Notes: a model not told the origin generated them from the sequence alone. A stretch of DNA of 64,000 nt from an uncultured Duncaniella sp. (GCA_910576785.1 CAJTJG010000002.1:62001-126000), one strand, 5' to 3'; positions 25,976 to 35,784 are shown, counted from the stretch's first letter. Translations and numbers: made by a program.

Positions 25976-26427
25976 TCACGCTGCGCCGTATCATGGATCT
26001 CCCCTCGCTCATGGCATGGCGTGACGAGGTGCTCGGATGCGTGTTCGGGACCACACCGGACGCAGAACTGATGAAAGCCAACAGGGACTACTATACCCGC
26101 CACTGTCCCGACGGATCATACATAGCCATCGTAGCCTCATCCGACGGCGAGGATGCCGGCTGCGGATCACTGTGCATCCACGATGAACTCCCCTCGCCCG
26201 ACAATCCCTCCGGACGGTGCGGATATCTCATGAACGTCTATGTCCGCGAGCCGTTTCGCCACGCCGGCGTCGGAGGCGTCATCATAGACCGGCTCGTGGC
26301 TATGGCTCGTGACAACAATTGCGGCAAGATCTATCTGGAATCCACCGACGGAGCCAGACACATCTACCGCACACACGGATTTACGGAAATGAAAAACATG
26401 CTCGAATATGACAACACACAGAATTGA
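25972..26427 (+). CDS. GNAT-family N-acetyltransferase
   Basis: Starting at the ATGA overlap (25972) gives 151 residues. A longer frame to 25840 exists but lies wholly within the adenylation gene. GNAT motif A is clear: LMNVYVREPFRHAGVGGVII, where RHAGVGG binds the pyrophosphate of acyl-CoA, and the C-terminal KIYLESTDGARHIYRTHGF matches motif B. It should move an acyl group from acyl-CoA to an amine. Its place between an adenylation enzyme and a hydrolase suggests it works on the same small molecule or amino acid product. Confidence 0.9.
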   Translation: MITLRRIMDLPSLMAWRDEVLGCVFGTTPDAELMKANRDYYTRHCPDGSYIAIVASSDGEDAGCGSLCIHDELPSPDNPSGRCGYLMNVYVREPFRHAGVGGVIIDRLVAMARDNNCGKIYLESTDGARHIYRTHGFTEMKNMLEYDNTQN

Positions 26428-27106
26428 AACCGAAGGACTCCACTGCCTGTGCTGCCGCAACCATACAGCCACGGCCACCGTCTATATCCTCTATCCAATG
26501 GACCTCCCGCAGGACTGGATGGAGAAAGCCGCCCTACGCTACGGCATATCCATCATTGCCGTCACCGGCATGGACTGGAACAATGATCTCACGCCATGGA
26601 AGGCTGCGGGTGTACCTCACGGCACTCCCGACTTCGAAGGCGATGCCGGTGCGTTCATCGAAAGATTCTCGAGCGTGACAGCCTCGATAGAGGCAGTGCT
26701 CAGCATACCGCGCTCCACACGCCGCATACTCGCCGGGGTGTCTCTGTCAGGGCTCTTCGCTCTCTGGCAATGGCCGCAAAGCGAACTGTTCCACGACATC
26801 ATCTCCCTATCCGGTTCTTTCTGGTATGAGGGCTTCATGGAGTGGTTCGCCTCATCCGACTTCTCCTCCCGCAAAGGCCACAGGGCATACTTCCTGCTCG
26901 GCGACAGGGAATCAGCCTCACGTGTCAAGGCGTTCGACTCTGTGGGCATCAACACCGCAGCCATCGTGGCCGGACTGCAGGCTCAGGGTGTAGAGACGCA
27001 ATACGACATCGTTCCCGGCAATCATTACGACAATCCTCTCCAGCGACTTGACCGGGCTCTCGCCTCCATCACCACCCCCATCCGCGCATATGACTTCGCG
27101 TCATGA
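26408..27106 (+). CDS. Alpha/beta hydrolase (esterase D-like)
   Basis: This 232-residue protein overlaps the GNAT gene by 20 bp. It has the nucleophile elbow GVSLSG (near residue 113), a likely acid in YFLLGDRES and a histidine in VPGNHYDNP, in the order expected for the catalytic triad. The segment DIISLSGSFWYEGF resembles putative esterases that hydrolyse small esters or thioesters. No signal peptide is seen. As the last gene of the operon with an adenylation enzyme and a GNAT it could act as a free-standing thioesterase; this is inference. Confidence 0.8.
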   Translation: MTTHRIETEGLHCLCCRNHTATATVYILYPMDLPQDWMEKAALRYGISIIAVTGMDWNNDLTPWKAAGVPHGTPDFEGDAGAFIERFSSVTASIEAVLSIPRSTRRILAGVSLSGLFALWQWPQSELFHDIISLSGSFWYEGFMEWFASSDFSSRKGHRAYFLLGDRESASRVKAFDSVGINTAAIVAGLQAQGVETQYDIVPGNHYDNPLQRLDRALASITTPIRAYDFAS

Positions 27107-27125
27107 CCATCTGATTCCAAGCATA

Positions 27126-27217
27126 GAAGGACGAAGAAAGGACAAAAGTGACAAAATATTAATTATCTGCATAACAAATAATTATTCTTTGTCACTTTTG
27201 TCCTTTCTTCGTTCTTC
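27126..27217. terminator. 30-bp inverted repeat between convergent genes
   Basis: Arms 27126-27155 and 27188-27217 pair over 30 bp with one mismatch (27130 with 27213); the inner 25 bp are perfect. The loop is 32 nt and AT-rich. It lies between the stops of the hydrolase (plus) and the DNRLRE gene (minus) and is the only hairpin there, so a bidirectional terminator is likely. Its length and purine-only/pyrimidine-rich arms also resemble a repeated intergenic element. Confidence 0.75.
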
Positions 27218-27267
27218 GGTATCCTTCTGTCAATTATGACATTTACAATACTGTATCAGGATGGCAA

Positions 27268-28770
27268 TCAGAGGATAACTTTGCTCACCTTGTTGCCTTT
27301 GCGCACGATGTAGAGACCATGTCCGGGGTTCATCACGCGCACACCCTGAAGATTGTAGTACTCAGCCTCGGCCTCATTATCATTTCCGATGAAGGAATCC
27401 ACGATGGAGGTGTTGCCATTCTCCTTCTTGGTGTAAGTCACGGTGAGCTGCGGACGGATGTCGGTGGCTGCGAATGTGAAGCCGGGATCGGCGTTTGTGA
27501 TATCCTCAGCCTCCTTGGTGGCAAACTTCACGGCATCAGCCTGAGCTTTCTGCTTGGAGAGGAGTATGTTGAAGTTTGTGCGATCCTTACGGGCAGCGAG
27601 ATAGTCGGTGAGATCGATCTCGTTGGTCCAGGCGGCGGCATTGCGGTAATCTTCGTTTATACCCGTGTCTGTAACAGATTTGTTGCCCTGACCCTTGGTC
27701 TCGAACACCTTGACAGGATCGGAAGCGAGAGCAGTCTTCACGTTCTCCTCCTCGGTGGAGAAGAGAGCGTCGGACTCGGCAAACTCGGCGGGGTAGTCGT
27801 AGATCTCGATGTTGCGGTCACCCTTGAGATATACACATGTCAGACGGAGCACTGCGTTCTGCAGCTCATACTCGTCGGAATTGAGCTCGATGGGAAGACC
27901 TGAGAAGCTCATCAGACCGTAGAACTCCTTGTCGCGCGATCCATCCTCGGCTGTGGTGTAATAGATCTCCATATTCTGAGCCGAACCGCGCTTTGTGGTG
28001 TTGCCCTTGCGGATCCATGTGTCGGCCGAGGGAGCGAACACCTCGGTGGCGGTGTTGGAGTCCTCCACGAATGTCACCACGAGCTCGGGCATGAGATCGG
28101 AAGCGGGAAGGTTCTTCAGAGCCTCCGACTTGACTGCGTCATCGGTACCGTTATTATCCTTGGTGAAGAAGCACACCTGATTGAGAGCCTTGTCGCCCTC
28201 CTGTGTGAGGAGGAAGTCCACACGGCCGGCAGATGCGGGGACAGTCTTCACGTAGGATGTAACGTCAATGTCGTTGATCCATGAATCAAGATTCTGCTTG
28301 TTTTCATCGAGAGCATCGAAGATAGCCTTGTTCCACTGGCCTGCGGGGGTGAACACAGCTATAGGCTCGGTGGCGAAAGCTGCGGTGAGGTATGCTTCCT
28401 CATCGCCCCACGAGGTCTTCTCGGCAAAGTTGTGGTCATATGCACGCACATAGATGTCGCCACCTTTCGAGCGCTCTGTCACGAGATGAAGCACAGCCTT
28501 CTGCACCTTCATTCCGGAGGGAACCTCGTAGTCAAAACCGATGAGGCCGGCAAAGTGGGCGTAGCCGGTCACGTCGCCGGCTTCATTCTTGACGGCCACA
28601 CGCTGGGTCTCGATGGTTGTCTTTGCGCCGCCATCTTTCCAACCGGTGTTGTTCTCACGGATCCAAGTATCGGCCACAGCGTCAAAAGTCCGGCTGACAG
28701 CCTCCTGGGCAAATGCCTGACCGGCACATACGAGAAGGCCGGCGGCGAGAGGGAGTAATTGTTTTTTCAT
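27268..28770 (-). CDS. Secreted protein with two DNRLRE (CBM96-like) domains and a C-terminal sorting-like motif
   Basis: The 500-residue product has a signal peptide ending AQAFAQ, then two related domains each starting with DTWIR (residues about 27-230 and 245-455). Each has the jelly-roll features of DNRLRE proteins: hydrophobic LHLVTERSKGGDIYVRAYDH-type strands and a final LVVTF or LTVTY. A short linker leads to a C-terminal segment EYYNLQGVRVMNPGHGLY followed by IVRKGNKVSKVIL, common at the end of Bacteroidales secreted proteins and like a type IX secretion tail. DNRLRE domains have been linked to alginate-type glycan binding (CBM96), which would suit the nearby lyase locus. It is divergent from the propeller regulator. 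Confidence 0.82.
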   Translation of the reverse strand: MKKQLLPLAAGLLVCAGQAFAQEAVSRTFDAVADTWIRENNTGWKDGGAKTTIETQRVAVKNEAGDVTGYAHFAGLIGFDYEVPSGMKVQKAVLHLVTERSKGGDIYVRAYDHNFAEKTSWGDEEAYLTAAFATEPIAVFTPAGQWNKAIFDALDENKQNLDSWINDIDVTSYVKTVPASAGRVDFLLTQEGDKALNQVCFFTKDNNGTDDAVKSEALKNLPASDLMPELVVTFVEDSNTATEVFAPSADTWIRKGNTTKRGSAQNMEIYYTTAEDGSRDKEFYGLMSFSGLPIELNSDEYELQNAVLRLTCVYLKGDRNIEIYDYPAEFAESDALFSTEEENVKTALASDPVKVFETKGQGNKSVTDTGINEDYRNAAAWTNEIDLTDYLAARKDRTNFNILLSKQKAQADAVKFATKEAEDITNADPGFTFAATDIRPQLTVTYTKKENGNTSIVDSFIGNDNEAEAEYYNLQGVRVMNPGHGLYIVRKGNKVSKVIL

Positions 28771-28965
28771 GTCTGTACGTAAGTGATGTTTATGGTTAGC
28801 TATACCTATAATACGTCATGGACAACGGACACACTCAACGAAACAAAAAAAATTTCCTCTTCCTGTTTTTTTTGCAAAAAAGCCTCATCCCATGCCTCTA
28901 AGATACGCTAAAAAATGCTAACTTTGTCTTGACGTCCGTGAATCACACCATCATCGACCTTACAA

Positions 28966-31776
28966 ATGCCATCGAAACTCCTACATACCATCTGTGTCAT
29001 GGCACTTTCAGTCATGACCCTATACATTTCCACATCGCCGCTTTACGGTGCCATCGGATCACTACGGTCACTTTCCACCGCCGATGGTCTCAGCGATCTG
29101 CTCGTCAACACTATCTACAAGGACTCCACCGGCTATATGTGGTTCGGCACGGAGATGGCTCTCGACCGCTATGACGGCAACCGCATAAGGTCCTACCGTT
29201 TCCCCGATGGCGAAGGAGGCTCCCAACTTCGCGTGCACGCCATCGCCGAGCTGCGGCGCGGAGAGATCTTCGTAGGCAACCATCAGGGACTCTATGTGCT
29301 CTCACCCGGCTCCGACGCGCTCACACGCGTATTTCCCGAGCGGATCAATTTCCCCGTGCGTACTCTTGCCGACGACGGCAAGCACACACTCTACATAGGC
29401 ACCCGCCAGGGTCTGTTCACATACGATGTGATAAAGAAGAGCCTCAACCACATGCTCCTGCACTCCGATATTCTCTCCGAAGCCAACGAGATCACCGGCA
29501 TGTGGATCAATCCCGGAGCCGGTCTGTGGATATCCACCCTCCACACCCTCCATTTCCTTGACTTCACCACCGGCAAGACGGAGAGCTACCCGTTTCCTGT
29601 GAGCGGTTCCATATCCATGATGACGGGAAACGACCGTCTCATATTTCTCGGCACCCACGGCAGCGGTGTGGTACCGTTCGATATCTCGGGCCATACATTC
29701 CTCCCTCCCATCGAGCTGGGCAACAACATCATCACTTCGCTGTGTGCCGATGGCAGCGGCAATATCTACGTGTCCACCGACGGCGAGGGCATATACCGCT
29801 ATTCGCTCCCCGAACAGAGCGTTACAGCCCACCTCACGACATCTCCATCCTCACCACTGCCCATACGCTCCAATTCAGTCTATTCCATGACTACCGATGA
29901 CAATGGTCTGCTATGGATAGGATATTACCAGAACGGAGTGGACTATACTCCCCATTACAACGACATCTTCACCACCTACGTCATGCCAGGCGCCATTGAC
30001 ACTCACCAGCATGCCGTCAGAGCGGTGGCCATAGCCGACGGGTACAAAGTGATAGGCACACGCGACGGACTCTTCCTCGTCAACGAATCCACAGGTACAT
30101 CACGCCGCTTCGTCAAACCCGAGATAGCATCCAACATAATATTCTGCATCACACACGTCGCACCCACATATTATATAGGTACTTACAACGGCGGCATGTA
30201 CACACTCGATCCCACCACCGCCACGATAGCACCCTTCACCCTCGGCGAGGACGCCACGACCTCCACCATTTCTGTATTCGCCATCGTGGCAGATCCTCAC
30301 GGCGACCTCTGGATCGGCGCCTCCGACGGTCTGCACCGTCTGCATGACGGACGCGAGGTGGCCCGCTACACATCGCTCAACTCCCAGTTGCCGGACGGCA
30401 ACGTCTACGAGATATTCTTCGACAGCACCGGACGCGGATGGATATGCACCGAGAACGGTATGGCCATATGGGACGGCTCTTCGCTGCGCACCGGACACTT
30501 CCCCAACGGGTTCGTCAACGGTATGAAGATACGCGACATCATCGAGGATCGCGAACACAATCTCTACTTCGCCCCCGACAGAGGCGAGATATTCAAGTCC
30601 AACCTCGAGCTTACCGAATTCGGCTTCATACACTCCGGTGTCAAGGATCCGGTCACCATGACTACATTCATGATCGAGGACCGTGACGGATGGATATGGT
30701 TCGGCACCGACAAGGGTCTGACCCGCCACGACAAGCGCAACCACTTCCATCAGTTCAACAATGCCGACGGCATCCCCCACCCTGTCTTCACCCTCTGTCC
30801 GCCGGTCATGGACTCCAACGGCGACATCTACATGGGCAACTCGCAGGGACTGATCCGGCTCGACTACCGCAAGTTCAAATCGGCAGAACGGCATATGCAC
30901 GACGATATCACCGTCACCGACATACTCACCAACGGCCACAGCGTGATGACCCGTCTGGATGCAGACCAACGGGGCCGGCGCACCATCACGCTTGGCGACC
31001 ATGAGAATGACCTGATGGTCTCCGTGGCCAATTTCCGCTACATTCCCAGCACATCTCACGAGGTGGAGTATCAGCTGGACGGCTATGAGAAAGAGTGGCG
31101 CAAGACCGACGGCACCCAGCCTATACATTATTATGATATCTCACCCGGCAGCTACATGCTGCGCATGCGTGTGCCCGGCGATCCGTCCACCGAGTCCGTG
31201 CTGTGGATCGAAAAGAGAGCCGGTCTCAACTGGCCCCTCCTCACAGGCATAGCGGTGATACTCATCACCACCGTCTGCCTACTGGTTCTGCTCCGTCTCC
31301 GTCGGCACCACCGCGAGGAGCTGAGATGGATCGAGAAGCAAGCCTCCGCACCTGTCGCCGTCCAGCCAGCATCGGACGCCACCACGGCCATGAAGAGCAA
31401 AGCACGCTACAGCACCACGAGCCTTACCGACGAGGAATGCAAGCGCCTCATCAAGGTGCTCGACAATGTGATGAAAACACAGCGCCCCTACACCGATCCC
31501 GACCTCAAGAGCGCGGGCCTCGCCGTCATGGCCGGTACCACAAGCCATGCACTCTCCTACCTGTTCAACCAATACATGCAGAAGAGCTACTACGACTACG
31601 TCAACACCTACCGTGTGGCCGAGTTCAAGAGGCTCGTCAAGGAGGGGGATATTGGCAAATATACATTAACTGCCATGGCCCAGAAATGCGGATTTTCGTC
31701 GCGGGCATCATTCTTCCGTCACTTCAAAAACGTCACCGGAATCACACCGGCTGAATATATAAAGCAGAATGAATAG
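28966..31776 (+). CDS. Propeller sensor with AraC output but no kinase (membrane one-component regulator)
   Basis: The 936-residue protein has a signal or anchor segment (about 1-28), two seven-bladed-type Reg_prop propellers (repeats such as GYMWFGTEMALDRYDG, GLLWIGYYQNGVD, GWIWFGTDKGLTRHD), a Y_Y_Y domain near residues 695-750 (VEYQLDGYEKEW), one membrane helix near 757-780 and a cytoplasmic AraC HTH (about 880-935, TAMAQKCGFSSRASFFRHFK). Hybrid two-component regulators of glycan loci have this sensor, but with histidine kinase, phosphoacceptor and receiver domains between the membrane helix and AraC. Here only about 60 residues lie there. It probably controls the downstream PUL and perhaps the divergent DNRLRE gene. 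A TAACTTTG box lies at 28919-28926. Confidence 0.9.
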   Translation: MPSKLLHTICVMALSVMTLYISTSPLYGAIGSLRSLSTADGLSDLLVNTIYKDSTGYMWFGTEMALDRYDGNRIRSYRFPDGEGGSQLRVHAIAELRRGEIFVGNHQGLYVLSPGSDALTRVFPERINFPVRTLADDGKHTLYIGTRQGLFTYDVIKKSLNHMLLHSDILSEANEITGMWINPGAGLWISTLHTLHFLDFTTGKTESYPFPVSGSISMMTGNDRLIFLGTHGSGVVPFDISGHTFLPPIELGNNIITSLCADGSGNIYVSTDGEGIYRYSLPEQSVTAHLTTSPSSPLPIRSNSVYSMTTDDNGLLWIGYYQNGVDYTPHYNDIFTTYVMPGAIDTHQHAVRAVAIADGYKVIGTRDGLFLVNESTGTSRRFVKPEIASNIIFCITHVAPTYYIGTYNGGMYTLDPTTATIAPFTLGEDATTSTISVFAIVADPHGDLWIGASDGLHRLHDGREVARYTSLNSQLPDGNVYEIFFDSTGRGWICTENGMAIWDGSSLRTGHFPNGFVNGMKIRDIIEDREHNLYFAPDRGEIFKSNLELTEFGFIHSGVKDPVTMTTFMIEDRDGWIWFGTDKGLTRHDKRNHFHQFNNADGIPHPVFTLCPPVMDSNGDIYMGNSQGLIRLDYRKFKSAERHMHDDITVTDILTNGHSVMTRLDADQRGRRTITLGDHENDLMVSVANFRYIPSTSHEVEYQLDGYEKEWRKTDGTQPIHYYDISPGSYMLRMRVPGDPSTESVLWIEKRAGLNWPLLTGIAVILITTVCLLVLLRLRRHHREELRWIEKQASAPVAVQPASDATTAMKSKARYSTTSLTDEECKRLIKVLDNVMKTQRPYTDPDLKSAGLAVMAGTTSHALSYLFNQYMQKSYYDYVNTYRVAEFKRLVKEGDIGKYTLTAMAQKCGFSSRASFFRHFKNVTGITPAEYIKQNE

Positions 31777-32017
31777 TCTCAAATTTTTATGAAACTCTCA
31801 ATCTCAAATTCTTAAATCACAATGTACCAACGATCTGCAATCTTTCTTATCCAACAAAATGTAGTGGGATGTAATCAAGGGTAAATTTTTTCATGGGGTG
31901 ATATATTGACTGTAATTTTGCGGTGTGACACCTCGGCTACCGGATCCAGGCTACAGACAGCCCGAACTGCCGGAACAGCCGACACAAATCGTAAAAACTA
32001 CAGTAAGTACCCCAACC

Positions 32018-32536
32018 ATGGAAAACGTTCATCACCTCAATCATGCCCTCATCGAGCGATCCTATGTAGAGCTTTTCGACAAAGTGCTCCGCTACATCAA
32101 CTCGCGTGTCAACAACGTGTGGGATGCGGAGAACCTCACACAGGACGTGTGGGTACGACTGCTCAGCTATCCCCGAGAACTTTCGGCCGACACCGTGACA
32201 CAGTTCATCTTTACAGTAGCGCGCAATCTGGTCAACGACTATCTGCGCCGTCTGTGCAGCGAGCGCGAATGGCAGGATGAGACCGTGAGCGGCATGGAGA
32301 GCGCGGTGGCCCCGTCGCCCGAATCGGAAGTGGCCGCCCGCGATCTGGAGCGCTTCGAGCTCATACGTGTTGAGTGTCTCCCACAGCAGAGACGTATCAT
32401 ATATATGATGAGCCGATATGAGGAGAAGACCCCCGCCGACATCGCAGCAGAGCTGTCACTCTCCTTCCGCACCGTGGAGAATCATCTCCGGCTCGGACGC
32501 CGCGATGTCCGTGAGTACATCGCCGCCATCGCCTGA
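32018..32536 (+). CDS. ECF-type sigma-70 factor
   Basis: From the ATG at 32018 the protein has 172 residues; a longer frame to 31925 adds only a proline-rich, unconserved lead. Region 2 is visible in DKVLRYINSRVNNVWDAE and NLTQDVWVRLLSYP, then FIFTVARNLVNDYLRR, and region 4 in IIYMMSRYEEKTPADIAAEL with SFRTVENHLRLGRRDVREYI. It stands directly before SusC, where Bacteroidales usually keep an ECF sigma and a membrane anti-sigma factor, but no anti-sigma gene is present, so control may be by another route such as the propeller regulator upstream. A TAATTTTG box (31913-31920) is a possible -7 element. The 31777-32017 gap shows nothing else. Confidence 0.88.
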   Translation: MENVHHLNHALIERSYVELFDKVLRYINSRVNNVWDAENLTQDVWVRLLSYPRELSADTVTQFIFTVARNLVNDYLRRLCSEREWQDETVSGMESAVAPSPESEVAARDLERFELIRVECLPQQRRIIYMMSRYEEKTPADIAAELSLSFRTVENHLRLGRRDVREYIAAIA

Positions 32537-32574
32537 AAAATTGCAGAATCAATACCAATCAATAAACTACATTT

Positions 32575-35500
32575 ATGCATAAGAGATTTAACAATGTCTT
32601 GCCGCTGCGCGGGTCCGTTCTTGGCGGGCTTGTGGCAGCGTCGCTCGCCATTGCCGTGCCCGCCCCGATGTGGACCCCGGCAGCCATGGCGCAGACAGCG
32701 TCTTCGACCGTCTCGGGCGAGGTGCTCGACAGCAACGGCGATCCTCTCATCGGTGCCACCGTGCTCGTGAAGGGTTCCAAGGATGGTGTGGCCACCGACT
32801 TTGACGGCCGCTTCACTCTCAATGTTCCCAAGGGCGCCACTCTCCAGGTGAGCTACATCGGTTTCAAGCCGAAGGATGTGAAAGTGACAGGCAGCGAGAT
32901 GACCATCACTCTCGAGGATGACTCTTCGGTGCTCGACGAGGTGGTAGTGGTAGGCTACGGTACACAGAAGAAAGCCACCATGACCGGATCTGTGGCTGTG
33001 GTGGGTGCCGAGGCGCTCAGCAACAAAGGTAATCTCTCAAGCCCCGTGCAGGCTCTGCAGGGCCAGGTGCCGGGCGTGATCATAACACGTAACTCCACCG
33101 CCCCCGGCGACGAGTCGTGGAACATGAGCCTTCGTGGCGCCGTGTCCAAGAACTCCGCCGCACCCCTCGTGATCATCGACGGTGTGGAGTACGAGAGCGT
33201 CAATGACCTCCGTCTCATCAACCCCTCCGACATCGAGTCGATGAACTTCCTCAAGGATGCCGCAGCAGCCATCTACGGTTCAAAGGCCGCCGGTGGCGTA
33301 GTGCTCATCACCACCAAGAAGGCTGCGTCCGGCAAACCGAAAGTGGACTACAACGGATCCTTCACCTACAAGCACATAGGTCTCTCGGCCGAGCTCATGA
33401 GCCTCGATGAATGGTGCGACGCAGTGACGATGGCCCGTACCAACGACGGCTACAACATAGCCAGCGACACATGGCTCAAATATGTGGACCTCGCCAAGAA
33501 GTACCGCGGATCGTGGATCGACGGCAACCCGCTTAACATGAACAACGTGGACGACATGATGTTCTTCGACACCGACTGGCAGGACATCATGTGGGGCGAC
33601 TCATGGTCCACCCAGCACGAGCTCGCCGTGTCGGGCGGAACGGACAAGAACACCTACCGCTTCTCGCTCGGATATATGTATGACGACTCCAACCTCAAGT
33701 GGGGCAACAACCACAACCAGCGCATCAACATGCGACTCAACAACTCCATGCAGCTGGCCCCCAACTTCACCCTCCAGAGCGTCATCTCCTACAACCGTCA
33801 GGACCAGGTGGCTCCCACTAAGATAGGCAACGCCCTCACCGTCAACTCACAGCAGCCCGGCTTCCCCGCATCTACCATCAGCGGCAAGCCCTACGCATGG
33901 GGCCGTGACTGGTGCACTCCCAACTGGCTGTGCGAACTGGGCGGCGACAACAAGCTCAAGGTCAACGCTGTGAACATCAGCGAAACCCTGCGCTACGAGA
34001 TCATCCCCGGCCTCACTGCCAACGGTGTGCTCGGCTACAACCACTCCGAAGCCATCCGCGACACCAAGAGCCTCCCCATCGACTTCTATCAGTACAACGA
34101 CACCCCCGAGGTGACAACACCGCTCCAGAAGGACACCTACTACGAGAAGAGCTATTCGGCCACCGACTTCTACTCCCTGCAGGGCTATCTCAACTGGACA
34201 CGCACATTCCGCGAGGATCATGACCTCTCGCTCATGGCCGGTGTGCAGTACAACATGAAGCAATACGAATACTCGCAGGTGAAGATGCTCGACATCCAGC
34301 CCTCGCTCGAAGTGCCCAACGGATCGGGCGAGACCAAAGTGACCAAGGCCGAGCGCTGGGAGGAGTCGATCCTCTCATGGTATGGCCGTGCCAACTATGC
34401 CTACAAGGGCAAATACATGCTCGAGGGCCAGTTCCGCTATGACGGCAGCTCCAAGTTCCAGGCCGAGAACCGCTGGGCATTCTTCTGGGGCACCTCACTC
34501 GGATGGCGCATCAGCGAGGAGAGCTTCATGGAAGGCCTCCAGCCCTGGCTCAGCAACCTCAAGCTCCGCGCATCCTACGGCAACGTGGGCAACCAGAGCG
34601 GCATTGACCGCTACTCGGGCGTGCTCCTGTGGAATGCCTCGGCCAACGGTGGCAACATCATCGGCGGCGACCTCGTCAGCACTCTCGACACCAACGGCAA
34701 GCTCGTCAGCCTCGACCGCACATGGGAGCGCATCCACAACTACAACGTGGCCGCCGACTTCGGATTCTTCAACAACCGGCTCAACGGTACGGTGGAAGCC
34801 TTCTGGAAACGCACCAACAACATGCTCATAGACGTGCACTATCCCGGCATCCTCGGCGACAGCGCACCGACAGCCAACCGAGGCAAGTTCAAGGCATGGG
34901 GCTACGAGGGCAACATCTCGTGGAACGACCGCATAGGCAACGTGTCCTATCACGTGGGCGGCACATTCACCTATACCGACAACAAACTCGTCGACAACGG
35001 TGGCGACGCTGCCAAGACCGCCGGCGTGGTGAGCAACCGCGAGGGCTATCCCCTCAACTCCGTGTTCGGTCTCCGCTACTGCGGCAAGATCCAGACCAAG
35101 GAGCAGCTCGACAAGTATATCGACCGCTACGGTGAGAACTCTTCAGTAGGCAACATCCGTCTGCTCCGTCTGGGCGACAACATGTTCCAGGACGTGAACG
35201 GCGACGGTAAGCTTGATGCCGACGACTATGTATACCTCGGCACCGATGACCCCAAGATACAGTTCTCATTCAACTTCGGAGCCGAGTGGAAAGGATTTGA
35301 CATCAACGTCATCTTCCAGGGCGCCGGCAAGCGCACCGTGTTCCGCCGCGACGGCCAAGGCAAAGCCGACATCTGGCAGATACCCATGCGTGCCGTCTAC
35401 CTCAACAGCTCCAACCACTGGGTGGGCGACGTATGGAGCCCCGAGACTCCCGGAAACCGCTACCCGACACTCACCAACCAGGGCGACATCAACAACTACA

Positions 35501-35763
35501 ACTACCAGTGCTCATCCTGGCTCGTGAACGACGGCAGCTACCTCCGTCTCAAGAACATCACCTTAGGCTACACCATGCCGCAGGAGATCGTCAAGAAGAG
35601 CCATGTGCTCTCGAGCGTGCGCTTCTATGTGACCGGCACCGACCTCTGGGAGCTCTCCCACATCAACGACGGATGGGACCCCGAGGCAGCCAGCAAGGTG
35701 AGCAACGCCGCCCGCTACCCCTTCCTACGCACATGGACATTTGGCGCCAACCTCACATTCTAA
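32575..35763 (+). CDS. SusC-family TonB-dependent transporter
   Basis: The 1062-residue outer-membrane protein has a long signal peptide (ending AAMAQ, about residue 40), a CarboxypepD_reg-like domain (VSGEVLDSNGDPLIGATVLV, about 44-120), the SusC signature DEVVVVGYGTQKKATMTGSV, a plug (APLVIIDGVEYESVNDL to YGSKAAGGVVLITTKK) and a 22-strand-type barrel ending in a terminal phenylalanine (WTFGANLTF). It should import oligosaccharides in complex with the adjacent SusD. It follows the sigma gene by 38 bp. No TonB-box variant or STN domain is seen, which agrees with control other than by trans-envelope anti-sigma signalling. Confidence 0.97.
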   Translation: MHKRFNNVLPLRGSVLGGLVAASLAIAVPAPMWTPAAMAQTASSTVSGEVLDSNGDPLIGATVLVKGSKDGVATDFDGRFTLNVPKGATLQVSYIGFKPKDVKVTGSEMTITLEDDSSVLDEVVVVGYGTQKKATMTGSVAVVGAEALSNKGNLSSPVQALQGQVPGVIITRNSTAPGDESWNMSLRGAVSKNSAAPLVIIDGVEYESVNDLRLINPSDIESMNFLKDAAAAIYGSKAAGGVVLITTKKAASGKPKVDYNGSFTYKHIGLSAELMSLDEWCDAVTMARTNDGYNIASDTWLKYVDLAKKYRGSWIDGNPLNMNNVDDMMFFDTDWQDIMWGDSWSTQHELAVSGGTDKNTYRFSLGYMYDDSNLKWGNNHNQRINMRLNNSMQLAPNFTLQSVISYNRQDQVAPTKIGNALTVNSQQPGFPASTISGKPYAWGRDWCTPNWLCELGGDNKLKVNAVNISETLRYEIIPGLTANGVLGYNHSEAIRDTKSLPIDFYQYNDTPEVTTPLQKDTYYEKSYSATDFYSLQGYLNWTRTFREDHDLSLMAGVQYNMKQYEYSQVKMLDIQPSLEVPNGSGETKVTKAERWEESILSWYGRANYAYKGKYMLEGQFRYDGSSKFQAENRWAFFWGTSLGWRISEESFMEGLQPWLSNLKLRASYGNVGNQSGIDRYSGVLLWNASANGGNIIGGDLVSTLDTNGKLVSLDRTWERIHNYNVAADFGFFNNRLNGTVEAFWKRTNNMLIDVHYPGILGDSAPTANRGKFKAWGYEGNISWNDRIGNVSYHVGGTFTYTDNKLVDNGGDAAKTAGVVSNREGYPLNSVFGLRYCGKIQTKEQLDKYIDRYGENSSVGNIRLLRLGDNMFQDVNGDGKLDADDYVYLGTDDPKIQFSFNFGAEWKGFDINVIFQGAGKRTVFRRDGQGKADIWQIPMRAVYLNSSNHWVGDVWSPETPGNRYPTLTNQGDINNYNYQCSSWLVNDGSYLRLKNITLGYTMPQEIVKKSHVLSSVRFYVTGTDLWELSHINDGWDPEAASKVSNAARYPFLRTWTFGANLTF

Positions 35764-35784
35764 CCCCTCTGAATCAACATCATC

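Noticed and set aside
30100..31128. A 342-codon minus-strand frame inside the propeller regulator
   Set aside because: Antisense to well-defined propeller repeats and lacking family features.
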